This document shows, piece after piece, positions 52,643 through 60,513 of a stretch of DNA of 64,000 nt. The first letter of the stretch is position 1; every line of letters starts with the position of its first letter. The stretch is from assembly GCF_003858645.1 (NCBI RefSeq), contig NZ_RQJP01000001.1, positions 1,426,001 through 1,490,000 of the forward strand, written 5' to 3'. A model generated the notes under the pieces. That model searched no databases and was not told where the DNA came from. It was given only the letters and a program-made list of their open reading frames with translations. The translations under genes and the position numbers were made by a program. The stretch comes from Larkinella knui. Its GTDB lineage: Bacteria; Bacteroidota; Bacteroidia; Cytophagales; Spirosomataceae.

Positions 52643-54214
52643 TTACTTACAGGCTTCCGTATGTGATTTGAGGACATAATTTAAATTCCGGCTTTCAGAT
52701 GCGGTACCCGTAGTAAAGACTTCCGACCAGGAACCTTCATAATCAACCCGCGCTTCGTAGCTTGTATTCGGTTCCAACCCGACTAGTGTCCCGTGGCCAC
52801 TTTCAAAAGTGACACCAACCGAAGCAGAGGGATCACCTCCCGATTTGCCATAGCGAACCAATACAGTGGGATAGACTTCAATGTTTTTACCATTTTCACA
52901 AGATGCTCGGACGGTAAAAGCGACATTAACTGTACCTGCAGGAACCGACAAAGCCAGAGTATGATCCCCACAAAGGTTTTGAACACTTGATTTCCCCAGC
53001 AGATTTCCAGCTGGGGAAAAAATCGATAATTCGGCTGGGCCTTCACTAGCTTCGCCTAAATCAAGTGCTTTATCCGTTGTGGTACCGGAAGCCCGGATAC
53101 TGCCATTCTGAACCAATTCGTACCGGTAAGCATACCCATCGGCTAAACCACTTATGTTCCATACTGCTCGACAGGAACTGGACGTAGGCTGAGCTGAAGC
53201 GACGGCATAGTCCGTAAAGTGCGTGACAGGAAAACTAACCCCTAAGCCCGTACTCATGGCTTCGGTCTTGACATCCTGTACAAAAGCCCAGTTCCCCGTT
53301 TTTTCATTCCGCACGTATACGGCCAGTTTATCACCAACTTGAACCAATTTGCCCGTCGATCTATTTAGAAAGGTAGGCAAGATTCCCATTTTAATTACAA
53401 CAGGCTTGGTAAAGGAAGTTGCTGATTGCCCGGCACTGTTAGTGAGATTTATCGAGATATAACTGGCAATCTGAAGAGATACATTCGTGGATGTAGTTTC
53501 GCCATTCTGAGTCACTTTTGTCGTTAAACCGACCGGAATACTTGTCGCTTGAGGTGAATAAACCGCTATAGCCGTAGCTAAGGTGCCGGAAACCACGTTG
53601 CCCTTATCATCTTTCATCACCGTTCCGCTGGCAAACTGAACTGTAGTGGGTGCGGTCATCGAAGTGGAGGCCATTCCAATTTCTTTTTCAGATTGTAGCG
53701 TTCCGTTGGCCGCTAAGGTAACCTGATCCTGTTTCACGGCGACTCCCTGCGGTGGATCTGTTTTCTTTACCAGACGAATAATAAAGGGGTTATTCAAAGC
53801 TGTCGTTAGTCGGAGGTCAACCCCTGACGGAATATAACCTGAAGCATCTACAACAATCCGGAGTTCTGCAGCTGCCTGACGAGTTGGTACATCACCTCTT
53901 AGACCGATGAATAAATCCCCTTTAGGGCTGCTATATGAAGTTTGGGCCTTTCCATCAAAATTTATAACGCGGCTGGCATCTTTACCAAAAATCGTTACCT
54001 GTACCGGAATCGTAAGTGATTGACCGGTTTTGGCATCGACCACCAACCCTTGTATCTGTGTATTGGCGGGTCTATAATTCAATTTATAGGTAACCCCTTT
54101 CAATGGATTGAGATTTTTTAAATCATTACAGCTTCCTAGCAGAATGGTTAGAGCTACCAGAAGTGTTGATCCTTTTAGCAGGAATTGTTGGGGTAAACTT
54201 GATTGCAATTTCAT
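52643..54214 (-). CDS. Large secreted lipoprotein, beta-rich, unknown family
   Basis: This 523-residue protein has a lipobox in LTILLGSCND (Cys29). The mature protein has an N-terminal carboxypeptidase-regulatory-like fold (TQIQGLVVDAKTGQSLTIPVQVTIFG). Further beta-rich domains follow, each rich in Ser/Thr/Asn/Gly (e.g. VTLAANGTLQSEKEIG and GLADGYAYRYELVQNGSIR). Its last third has about four Cys (SSSCRAVWN, VQNLCGDHTL, RASCENGKN, EACK). It lies upstream on minus strand, with the beta-barrel gene 25 bp away as the first gene. A surface-exposed role is likely. Confidence 0.65.
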   Translation of the reverse strand: MKLQSSLPQQFLLKGSTLLVALTILLGSCNDLKNLNPLKGVTYKLNYRPANTQIQGLVVDAKTGQSLTIPVQVTIFGKDASRVINFDGKAQTSYSSPKGDLFIGLRGDVPTRQAAAELRIVVDASGYIPSGVDLRLTTALNNPFIIRLVKKTDPPQGVAVKQDQVTLAANGTLQSEKEIGMASTSMTAPTTVQFASGTVMKDDKGNVVSGTLATAIAVYSPQATSIPVGLTTKVTQNGETTSTNVSLQIASYISINLTNSAGQSATSFTKPVVIKMGILPTFLNRSTGKLVQVGDKLAVYVRNEKTGNWAFVQDVKTEAMSTGLGVSFPVTHFTDYAVASAQPTSSSCRAVWNISGLADGYAYRYELVQNGSIRASGTTTDKALDLGEASEGPAELSIFSPAGNLLGKSSVQNLCGDHTLALSVPAGTVNVAFTVRASCENGKNIEVYPTVLVRYGKSGGDPSASVGVTFESGHGTLVGLEPNTSYEARVDYEGSWSEVFTTGTASESRNLNYVLKSHTEACK

Positions 54215-54239
54215 AGTGACAATAATTTAAATAAGAAGT

Positions 54240-54929
54240 CTACAAACGATACGAAAGGCCCAGATTAAGGATGGGGTAATACTTCAAGGGCTGAAGATTT
54301 TGCTCAATTACCGGTCCCTGATCGCTGGACGGTTCAAGCATGCCTGTAGTGACTAAGGTGACCTTAGGGGATTGCTGGTAAAAAAAACCCAGATCCACCA
54401 TAAACTTCAGTTTAGTGCCCCGGAAAGGATGGCCCCAACCCAAACCAGCGTATGGTGCTAGTTTGCTAAAATTGGCTTGTCCATTGATGGTGCCTACTTG
54501 TTCTTTGCTGAAAATGACATCATTAAATTTCACTTCTTTCATAGGCGTCCCGTCGAAAGTCAGCTGATTAAGGTTGTAGAATAACCCAGCTGTCAGCCGA
54601 AACCCAGCCCGTTTGAAGGGGTAATAGTCGGCCATTGCATTAATTGAAGCTAATTTAAGCCGGTAATCGAAGCCTATTTGAATGTCATCCGTTTGCTTAC
54701 CACTGGTTAATAGGCCCTTATAGGAAAATAGGCTAGCACCAACCCGGACCGTAAAGCGGGGAGCAATCGATTTAAAAACATCAAGTCCGATGCCTGCTGT
54801 ACCTGCTCTGATCGCCATGGCCAAACCGGGCCGATATGCAGGTAAAGCAGCGGATTGGCTCTCCTGAGATTGCGCCAGACATAAAAAAGGCAAAAAGAGA
54901 GTTAAATAAAGTAGAGTAATTTTCTTCAT
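54240..54929 (-). CDS. Small outer-membrane beta-barrel protein
   Basis: This 229-residue protein has a signal peptide (to LCLAQ) and amphipathic strands: FTVRVGASLFSYKGLL, YRLKLASINAMADYYPF, AGFRLTAGLFYNLNQL, KLKFMVDLGFFYQQSP. It ends LNLGLSYRL, as in OmpA/OmpX-like or PorT-like barrels of about eight strands. It is the first gene of a two-gene unit with the lipoprotein. Possibly exposes or anchors the lipoprotein. Family unknown. Confidence 0.7.
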   Translation of the reverse strand: MKKITLLYLTLFLPFLCLAQSQESQSAALPAYRPGLAMAIRAGTAGIGLDVFKSIAPRFTVRVGASLFSYKGLLTSGKQTDDIQIGFDYRLKLASINAMADYYPFKRAGFRLTAGLFYNLNQLTFDGTPMKEVKFNDVIFSKEQVGTINGQANFSKLAPYAGLGWGHPFRGTKLKFMVDLGFFYQQSPKVTLVTTGMLEPSSDQGPVIEQNLQPLKYYPILNLGLSYRL

Positions 54930-55390
54930 AGTAAATATTTCAATTATACAATATTGACATAATATGTTTAAAGTTATGTCTGATAATAATTACCTAACTA
55001 GTTTTTAATAAAATACTTAACTTTATGTTAGTTTCTGGTATAGATTTTTGGTGATTTTCTGAAGTGCCCGTATCCGGAAAGGTTCTTCTCCAAGTTGGTT
55101 ATATAAAAACGGTAATTGATTAACGTTCCAAAGGCCCAGTCTGCTAAAACGGTATACTGTCTGACCTGCGCAAGTGCACCCGTTAGCGCAGCGGGTCTTG
55201 CCCGAGCCATTGGACACAGTGCGGAACTGGGCTCTGCTCAGTTGTTACACGGGCCTGAATTTCACAGACGCCGTGTAACTGGCTCGTAATCCGGCGGAAG
55301 CATCTCGTGGAGTTAGTTTTTGGAACAAAGATTGTGATCCGGCGGCAGAAGTTCCAGGCCGTCCGTTAGGCAAAACTGGACTGGGGTTAG
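54930..55390. other. Gene-poor AT-to-GC shifting stretch
   Basis: No intact gene is seen. The first 90 bp are AT-rich and probably hold the promoter of the beta-barrel gene. A minus-strand frame at 55023-55217 is open in two registers but resembles no family. The remainder up to 55390 has stops in every plus frame. Confidence 0.35.
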
Positions 55391-55840
55391 CCCATAAATC
55401 TACCTAAGGGCACCAACTATAAAATCCGCTTCCGGATTAAGGACTCATCCTCACCCAGTACGGTGGCGGGTCCATTCTCGATTTTAGCCGCACCGGTCCC
55501 AACCCTGACCGCTTCCAACAACGGCATACTTTCTTGTGATAACCCCACGCTCACCTTAACCGCTGGTGGAGGTATTGCTTATGCTTTCTATGGACCGGGA
55601 TCGGATCAAATTGGAACGGCTACTACGTATACGGTCAATCAAGCCAGCACTTATCCGGTGATTGTCACTGCTGAGAACGGGTGTACGGCCCGGGTCTCAA
55701 TCGCCATTACCGATAAACGCGTACCTCTCATCACTACCCAGCCCACTTCAGCCTCCACGGTTCATCTCGGCGAATCCATTAGCGTCCCGGTCGTTGCCCA
55801 GGGTAGCCCCCTGACCTATCAGCCGTTCCATCTGCCTTAA
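55391..55840 (+). pseudogene. Fragment of an Ig-like-repeat surface protein
   Basis: The 150-codon open frame has no proper start. It encodes ...NYKIRFRIKDSSSPSTVAGPFSI, then a segment with LTASNNGILSCDNPTLTLTAGG and YTVNQASTYPVIVTAENGC, then ITTQPTSASTVHLGESISV...GSPLTYQ. This is the pattern of Ig-like/PKD repeats in large T9SS adhesins. Where the expected W-Y-K of the Ig-like motif should follow, the frame turns into PFHLP-stop. It is thus a broken internal piece of a large gene. Confidence 0.65.
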
Positions 55841-55940
55841 TATGATCCGCTAACATCAGTTTACATGAATAAGACATAATGCCGGAGAGGAGAGAGGAAG
55901 ATGATGAATGCCCAAAAAGTTTGAAACCAGTTTGAAACGT

Positions 55941-55964
55941 AGGGCCAAAAAAGGCCCTGTTTTC
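55941..55964 (-). terminator. Terminator-like hairpin at the element end
   Basis: Stem AGGGCC (55941-55946) / GGCCCT (55953-55958), followed by GTTTT on plus. Its plus-strand direction would end a transcript leaving the element. Confidence 0.5.
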
Positions 55965-55989
55965 CTTATTTTGAAGCCACTTTGAAACA

Positions 55990-56026
55990 CAAAAACCGCC
56001 AAATCAAGCTGATTTGGCAGTTTTTG
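55990..56026 (-). terminator. Bidirectional terminator after tRNA-Leu
   Basis: A 16-bp stem with one mismatch (55990-56005 / 56009-56024; AAAAACCGCCAAATCA with TGATTTGGCAGTTTTT), A-rich on one side and T-rich on the other. It lies just beyond the tRNA 3' end on the minus strand. Confidence 0.75.
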
Positions 56027-56035
56027 TTTCTTTCT

Positions 56036-56050
56036 GTGTCCACGGAGGGA
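56036..56050. repeat. tRNA-proximal att copy
   Basis: The 15-bp GTGTCCACGGAGGGA overlaps the acceptor stem and T-stem 5' part of the tRNA-Leu gene. It is identical to 51563-51577 and would be the crossover region on this side. Confidence 0.8.
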
Positions 56051-56119
56051 TTCGAACCCTCACACCTTGACGGCACCACCCCCTCAAGATGGCGTGTCTA
56101 CCAATTCCACCACATGGAC
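56037..56119 (-). tRNA. tRNA-Leu (anticodon GAG)
   Basis: The 83-nt gene with a long variable arm is read on minus from 56119. Acceptor GTCCATG pairs with CGTGGAC (one T-G). The anticodon stem CCATC / GGTGG encloses a TTGAGGG loop, hence GAG. The T arm is GAGGG TTCGAAT CCCTC. Discriminator is A, and the CCA is not encoded. The 3' end is the att site of the element. Confidence 0.92.
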
Positions 56120-56389
56120 AGGAAAACCGTATTTTTTGTGGATGCAAAAGTAGAAACTTGACCTCAAAAAACCAAGGCGGAGCCCATTATTGCTAAAAAA
56201 TCATGAATCGATCAGTAAGTGTCCGGCTCCGGCTGCTTTTTATTCCAGAACGTATAGGCGGTTTTGGGCGATGCGTAGACGCGTCGCTAAAACCATTCTG
56301 GTTGGTTCAGCATCGTTGATGCGGGCTGGCCCGTTCATCATAGGTTAGCACGGGACCTGGCTCTTCTCCCGATAGAAGAGCCAGTGTTT
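56120..56389. other. tRNA-Leu promoter and hairpin region
   Basis: On the minus strand -7 TACTTTTG (56145-56152) with -33 TTG (56173-56175), 20 nt apart, fits the tRNA promoter. To the right, 56245-56301 can fold into a long imperfect hairpin (CCAGAA / TTCTGG ends, GCGATGCG-TAGA-CGCGTCGC core). 56357-56391 is a terminator-like stem CTGGCTCTTCT / AGAAGAGCCAG with TGTTTTT. No gene is seen. Confidence 0.5.
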
Positions 56390-57085
56390 TTAGACTTTCT
56401 CGTCGTTCAGCAGCACCACCAGTTCATCGATTGCGGCCCGGATGTTGTCGCGAACGTCCAGAATCGATGCTTCCATCATGTAGCAGGGGGCCGTAATGAT
56501 TTTATTTTCCCGATCTACCGAAATTTCCCGCACGGTTTTCATCTCGGCCAGATGCCCCAGGGAGTTGATTCCGGCAGCAATGCCGCTGATTTCGTAGGGG
56601 CTGTCTTCAAGATCGGTGCCCACCGTCAGCGTGGCCGAAATACCGCTTCCCTCCAGTGCCTTGGCAATAGTCGTCGGGCTCATGCAAAGACCGACAATGG
56701 GTTTTTTTAACGAAATCAAGTCGAGTATCAATTGTTTTACCGGCTCCAGAATTGCGCCTTGCGGACCTTCGAAAGCCCATCTGGTAATGTTTTTGGCCGT
56801 ACCAAAACCGCCCGGCATCACCAGGGCGTCCAGTTCGTCAGCCGTCAGCGTGGCCAGATTTCGAATGTTGCCGCGGGCAATCCGGGCCGATTCGACCAGC
56901 ACATTCCGGGTTTCCGGCATTTCCTCACCCGTGAGGTGGTTGATGGCGTGGTATTGGTCTACATTGGGGGCCACACAAATCACTTCGGCACCGACTTCGG
57001 CTAACGCCAGCAAGGTCAGCACGGCTTCGTGAATTTCGGTTCCGTCGTAGACGCCGTTTCCGTGTAACAAGACTCCGATTTTCAT
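56390..57085 (-). CDS. elbB: Isoprenoid biosynthesis glyoxalase ElbB
   Basis: This 231-residue DJ-1/PfpI-superfamily protein starts with KIGVLLHGNGVYDGTEIHEA and has the typical VCVAPN, VMPGGFGTAKN, and Cys in VGLCMSPTTIAKAL. The final APCYMMEASI is family-specific. The usual nucleophilic elbow is G-x-M-C; here the order is G-L-C-M. It has weak glyoxalase-like activity in studied cases and unclear connection to isoprenoids. Confidence 0.9.
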   Translation of the reverse strand: MKIGVLLHGNGVYDGTEIHEAVLTLLALAEVGAEVICVAPNVDQYHAINHLTGEEMPETRNVLVESARIARGNIRNLATLTADELDALVMPGGFGTAKNITRWAFEGPQGAILEPVKQLILDLISLKKPIVGLCMSPTTIAKALEGSGISATLTVGTDLEDSPYEISGIAAGINSLGHLAEMKTVREISVDRENKIITAPCYMMEASILDVRDNIRAAIDELVVLLNDEKV

Positions 57086-57221
57086 AACTCAGGGGATCTT
57101 CCAGGTGGTTTTTTGGGGAAAATTAAGTCAAAAAGTTGTAACTTCAACCTTTCATTTTAACCTTCGCCCGACGAAACACAATTCGAATTGAAGGAACCAA
57201 ACCGAAATCAATACACCGCAT

Positions 57222-57608
57222 ATGGCAATGGAATTAACAGGTAAGCTGGTTAAAGTTTTACCCGAACAAACGGGCCAGGGACGCAATGGTACCTGGACGA
57301 AGCAACAATTTGTAATTGAAACGATTGACCAGTTTCCCAAACAAGTCTGCCTGATGGCCTGGGGCGAAAAAGCCGGTGATCTGGCCCAATTTGCACCCGG
57401 CGACACCATGAAATGTGCCATCAGCATCGAATCCCGGGAATACAACGACCGTTGGTATACCGATGTTCGGGCCTGGCGAATCGAATCGGCCGAAGGCGCT
57501 GACCAGCAACCGGCTTCTGCTCCGGCACCCCGGCGGTCGGAACCGCGCGCTGCCGCCGATCGCCCGCTGACCACGTTTGAAGAAGAAGACAACGGATTGC
57601 CTTTTTAA
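57222..57608 (+). CDS. DUF3127 protein with SSB-like acidic tail
   Basis: This 128-residue protein has an OB-fold-like DUF3127 domain (ELTGKLVKVLPEQTGQGRNG, FVIETIDQFPKQVCLMAWG). A disordered Ala/Pro/Arg linker (residues about 93-113) and the tail LTTFEEEDNGLPF follow. The last residues imitate the D-D-x-x-P-F tip of single-stranded DNA-binding protein, which recruits repair and replication enzymes. A DNA-binding role is plausible. Confidence 0.85.
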   Translation: MAMELTGKLVKVLPEQTGQGRNGTWTKQQFVIETIDQFPKQVCLMAWGEKAGDLAQFAPGDTMKCAISIESREYNDRWYTDVRAWRIESAEGADQQPASAPAPRRSEPRAAADRPLTTFEEEDNGLPF

Positions 57609-57656
57609 GTTGAACCGGCGTTGGGAGAGCTTCAGAAGGCTGGAACTCTCCCAATA

Positions 57657-58199
57657 CTACAGTCGGGCGAATAACTTCTCCATGCCCTCGTCGATCTGTT
57701 TTTGAAGCTTCTCCGGTTTCTTAGGTAAAATTCCTTCCACGATTCCCCGCCAGACCATCTCGTTTCGCCTGGGATCGATCAGGTGAACATCGATCGTTCC
57801 CTGCCGGTATTGCCCCACGGGCACTTCCTGACTTCGCCAGGTGTAGCGCCGTTGCCCGATGTAAAACGGCGGATCGGTTCGGATGTTCGTTTCCCGCGTT
57901 TGTGTTTTTTCATCGACGGCGATCCCAATATTCATCATCAGATCGGGCTGGGTATCCACCCGGCGCAGGCCCTTGCTCGCCAGTTGTTTTTCAATGGCGG
58001 TTTTGAGCGCATCGACCTGCGAACGGTAAAAACCACTCTGCGGAACATCGCCCGTCGATTCAATGTCGGAAAAAGCAAATGTGCGGTAATTGGACAAGGC
58101 AAAATTGGCGCCCGGTTCGGTTTTGACGACGCGCACCGAGCTGCAGGAAGCGATGGTAAACAGAAGAAAGACCCGAACCAAATGTCCGATCGTTTTCAT
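57657..58199 (-). CDS. DUF4136 lipoprotein
   Basis: Start 58199 gives MKTIGHLVRVFLLFTIASCSSVRVV, lipobox IASC (Cys19). The longer frame upstream would read over the tRNA-Lys gene. 180 residues; DUF4136 motifs are SNYRTFAFSD near the beginning, PDLMMNIGIAVDEK, QGTIDVHLIDPRRNEMVWRGIVEG and a C-terminal KLQKQIDEGMEKLF. It is outer-membrane or periplasmic, role unknown. Confidence 0.88.
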   Translation of the reverse strand: MKTIGHLVRVFLLFTIASCSSVRVVKTEPGANFALSNYRTFAFSDIESTGDVPQSGFYRSQVDALKTAIEKQLASKGLRRVDTQPDLMMNIGIAVDEKTQTRETNIRTDPPFYIGQRRYTWRSQEVPVGQYRQGTIDVHLIDPRRNEMVWRGIVEGILPKKPEKLQKQIDEGMEKLFARL

Positions 58200-58351
58200 A
58201 GGTGTAATTGTCCAGTTGTTCCCTAAACGGAATTGTTGGTAAAAAGTTGGCCTGAACCAGCCAGTGGGGAGGGGCCGAATCAAAAAAGCCCGCCCTGAAC
58301 AGGATGCGGGTTTGATGAAGACGATCAGATGGAATGTACTGATTTGTATTT

Positions 58352-58427
58352 TGGTGATCCGGCTGGGATTCGAACCCAGGACCCATACATTAAAAGTGTA
58401 TTGCTCTACCAGCTGAGCTACCAGATC
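58352..58427 (-). tRNA. tRNA-Lys (TTT), copy 2
   Basis: 76 nt on minus from 58427. Acceptor GATCTGG / CCGGATC, anticodon loop CTTTTAA (TTT), T arm CTGGG TTCGAAT CCCAG, discriminator A and an encoded CCA. Identical to the copy at 58507-58582. Confidence 0.95.
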
Positions 58428-58506
58428 AATTAGCAATTGTCAGTGATCAGACGTGAGGAACTCGATGCGACTGAAGAATTGGCACTGAAAACTGTAGACT
58501 TAATTT

Positions 58507-58582
58507 TGGTGATCCGGCTGGGATTCGAACCCAGGACCCATACATTAAAAGTGTATTGCTCTACCAGCTGAGCTACCAGATC
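58507..58582 (-). tRNA. tRNA-Lys (TTT), copy 1
   Basis: 76 nt on minus from 58582, with encoded CCA. It is identical base for base to copy 2 and lies 79 bp before it; the two are probably co-transcribed from one promoter. Confidence 0.95.
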
Positions 58583-58671
58583 GGAAAAGGAAGGTGAAAA
58601 GAAATGATGCGTATCGTACCCTTTCTACTTTTACCTTTTGTAATTTTAGGGCGATTCCCAAAATTGCGATG

Positions 58672-58702
58672 CAAAAGTACCTTTTCTGACGTGAAAATGC
58701 AA
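58672..58702 (-). promoter_or_regulatory. Promoter of the twin tRNA-Lys genes
   Basis: On the minus strand TTG (58700-58702), 20 nt, TACTTTTG (58672-58679). The box plus CATC after it equals the tRNA-Leu promoter box (TACTTTTGCATC). It overlaps the start codon of the divergent gene at 58697. Confidence 0.55.
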
Positions 58703-59431
58703 GGTTACCATTTGAAATTGCTCTATTTTTTTTCTGTTCTGTTGATTCTCCCCGGTTTTCCGGTGGTGGCAAAGTCGACGTCCGTAACCCTGTATCAGGC
58801 TGATTCTCTGTTTGCTGCGGGGAGCTATCCGGCCGCCGTAGAAGCCTATGAATACCACATTCAGCAGGGGTATAAACCGACGGATCCCATGCTGTTGAAG
58901 CTGGCATATATATGGGAAAAACAGGGTGACGTGGCCAAAATGCTCTATTATCTGCAGGTTTATTTTGACCGGCGTCCCGACGAAGCCGTCCTGAAAAAGA
59001 TGCACGATATTGCCATTCAAAATAATTTAAGAGGATACGAAACCGACGACCTGAATTATTTTTATTTGTTTTATAAGCAATATGGTCTCTACATCACCCT
59101 GGGTCTGGTGTTGCTGGGAACTTACGCTTTTGGCATTTTCTGGCTGAAATACCGCAATAAGGAGCCTTCCCGCCGGCGGCATAAACTGATCGTTCTGGCC
59201 TACCTGACGGGGCTGCTATTGCTGGTCAACCTGCCCGAACGCTACCAGTCCGGTATCATCAACCGCGATCGGGTGTTGCTCCGGCGCGATCCTTCCTCGG
59301 CGGCTCCCGTTGCCGATGTCATCAATCGTGGCCATAAAGTCAATATTTTGGGTAGCCAGGATGTCTGGCTGCACGTTTTCTGGAATGATGGACTGTATTA
59401 CGTGCGGAAGGATACTGTGTGGTTGATTTGA
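58697..59431 (+). CDS. Membrane TPR/SH3-like-domain protein
   Basis: The ATG at 58697 gives a signal-type N-terminus (MQGYHLKLLYFFSVLLILPGFPVVAKS), 244 residues. Two TPR-like units at about residues 30-105 are followed by a membrane helix (LYITLGLVLLGTYAFGIFWL) and a second one (LIVLAYLTGLLLLVNL). The C-terminal domain is SH3b-like (RVLLRRDPSSAAPVADVINRGHKVNILGSQDVWLHVFWNDGLYYVRKDTVWL). It resembles the bacterial BatE/TPR-SH3 proteins of the Bacteroidota Bat operon but stands alone here. An earlier start at 58604 would overlap the tRNA leader. Confidence 0.65.
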   Translation: MQGYHLKLLYFFSVLLILPGFPVVAKSTSVTLYQADSLFAAGSYPAAVEAYEYHIQQGYKPTDPMLLKLAYIWEKQGDVAKMLYYLQVYFDRRPDEAVLKKMHDIAIQNNLRGYETDDLNYFYLFYKQYGLYITLGLVLLGTYAFGIFWLKYRNKEPSRRRHKLIVLAYLTGLLLLVNLPERYQSGIINRDRVLLRRDPSSAAPVADVINRGHKVNILGSQDVWLHVFWNDGLYYVRKDTVWLI

Positions 59432-59436
59432 AAGTA

Positions 59437-59524
59437 GTGAAGAACGAAGAGTGAAGAATTGGCTGACGCATACTTCCTACTTCGGTTTAATGCGTCAGCC
59501 AACTCTTCACTCTTCATTCTTAAC
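59437..59524. repeat. Heptamer inverted repeat between convergent genes
   Basis: The left arm 59437-59470 and right arm 59491-59524 are complementary over 34 bp with three mismatches. They carry 7-nt units (AAGAACG, AAGAGTG, AAGAATT) and end in the core GGCTGACGCA / TGCGTCAGCC. The SDR gene's TAA stop (59520-59522) lies in the right arm. The core is echoed by the GTGTCAGCC at 29997-30006. Confidence 0.85.
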
Positions 59525-60335
59525 TCTTAACTTTCAACGGGGAGTCTTTCTCTTTGGCCAGCGTGTTGTACACCATGCGGTCCATGATTCCGGGAATCCA
59601 TTTGTTGAGAAAAACCGTTAGTTTTCCCTGCGACGTCAGCACCAGGTCGCGTTTCCGGCGAATGACGGCTTTCAGAATGTAATCGGCACATTCTTCCGCG
59701 CTCATCATTTTACTTTCATCACGCATGGTTTCGCCCGCCACCCGGCCTTGGTTATTAAGCGCGGAGACGCGGATGTTGGAGGTGGTAAAGCCCGGACAGG
59801 CCACCAGCACGTGAACGCCGGTGTCTAGCAATTCGGTTCGCAGGGCTTCCAGAAAACCGTTCATGGCAAATTTTGACGCCGAATAACCGCTTCGAACCGG
59901 CAGACCGCGGTACCCGGCAATGGAAGATATGCCGACAATCGATCCCTTGGTTTTCAGGATATGCGGCAGGGCGTAGCGGGTGGCATAGACCGTTCCCATA
60001 AAATTAATATCCATTACTTTCCGGATCACCTCGGGGTCCAGGTCCAGCACCATCGAGCGCATGCTAATGCCGGCATTGTTGATCAGAATATCCAGTCGGC
60101 CATACGTCCGGAGCGTGGCATCGATCAACTGCCTGACATCGGATTCGTTGCTGACATCCGCCTGCAGGCAGAGGTTCTCGATCCCGGCCTGACTCAATTC
60201 GGCACCAACGGTTTCGAGCGATTCTACGTTCCGGGCGCAAATGACGATGGAAGCCTGCTGGCGGCCAAATGCAAAGGCCAGCGCTCTGCCAATGCCCGAC
60301 GAAGCCCCCGTAATCAAAACAACTTTATTTTTCAT
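59520..60335 (-). CDS. SDR family oxidoreductase
   Basis: This 271-residue classical short-chain dehydrogenase has the nucleotide motif VVLITGASSGIGRALA, ILINNAG, the catalytic Ser in VGISSIAGYRG and the pair Y-x-x-x-K in SGYSASKFAMNG. It uses NAD(P)H. The C-terminal FLNKWIPGIMDRMVYNTLAKEKDS is like the short-chain alcohol dehydrogenases of the DltE/YdfG type with a lipid-associated end. Substrate unknown. Confidence 0.88.
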   Translation of the reverse strand: MKNKVVLITGASSGIGRALAFAFGRQQASIVICARNVESLETVGAELSQAGIENLCLQADVSNESDVRQLIDATLRTYGRLDILINNAGISMRSMVLDLDPEVIRKVMDINFMGTVYATRYALPHILKTKGSIVGISSIAGYRGLPVRSGYSASKFAMNGFLEALRTELLDTGVHVLVACPGFTTSNIRVSALNNQGRVAGETMRDESKMMSAEECADYILKAVIRRKRDLVLTSQGKLTVFLNKWIPGIMDRMVYNTLAKEKDSPLKVKS

Positions 60336-60513
60336 GAAACTTTGGAAATTCCTGGTCGAATGGGAAAGACGGTCTGATAAATATTTGTTCGTTTTTACAA
60401 GAAACTTCCCATTTTAATAAGTTATATAGGTATTGCCCGCCTGAGGTTGCAGAGAATTACGGCAAAGTTAGTATTATTGCGGAGCAATCTGGACCATTCA
60501 CTATTTACGATTT

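Larger units (their letters stand above)
51563..56050. mobile_element. Decayed integrative element at tRNA-Leu
   Basis: The 4.5-kb segment is bounded by 15-bp direct repeats of the tRNA-Leu 3' end, on the side where integration into a tRNA gene leaves its copy. Fragments of a Bacteroidota-type tyrosine recombinase lie 160-560 bp inside the distal repeat. Cargo: a lipoprotein and a beta-barrel protein, with gene debris on both sides. Base composition and codon choice look more AT-rich than the neighbours. It is probably no longer mobile. Confidence 0.7.

Noticed and set aside
58200-58436. 5' extension of the DUF4136 frame
   Set aside because: It reads through the tRNA-Lys gene; the lipobox-bearing start at 58199 is better.
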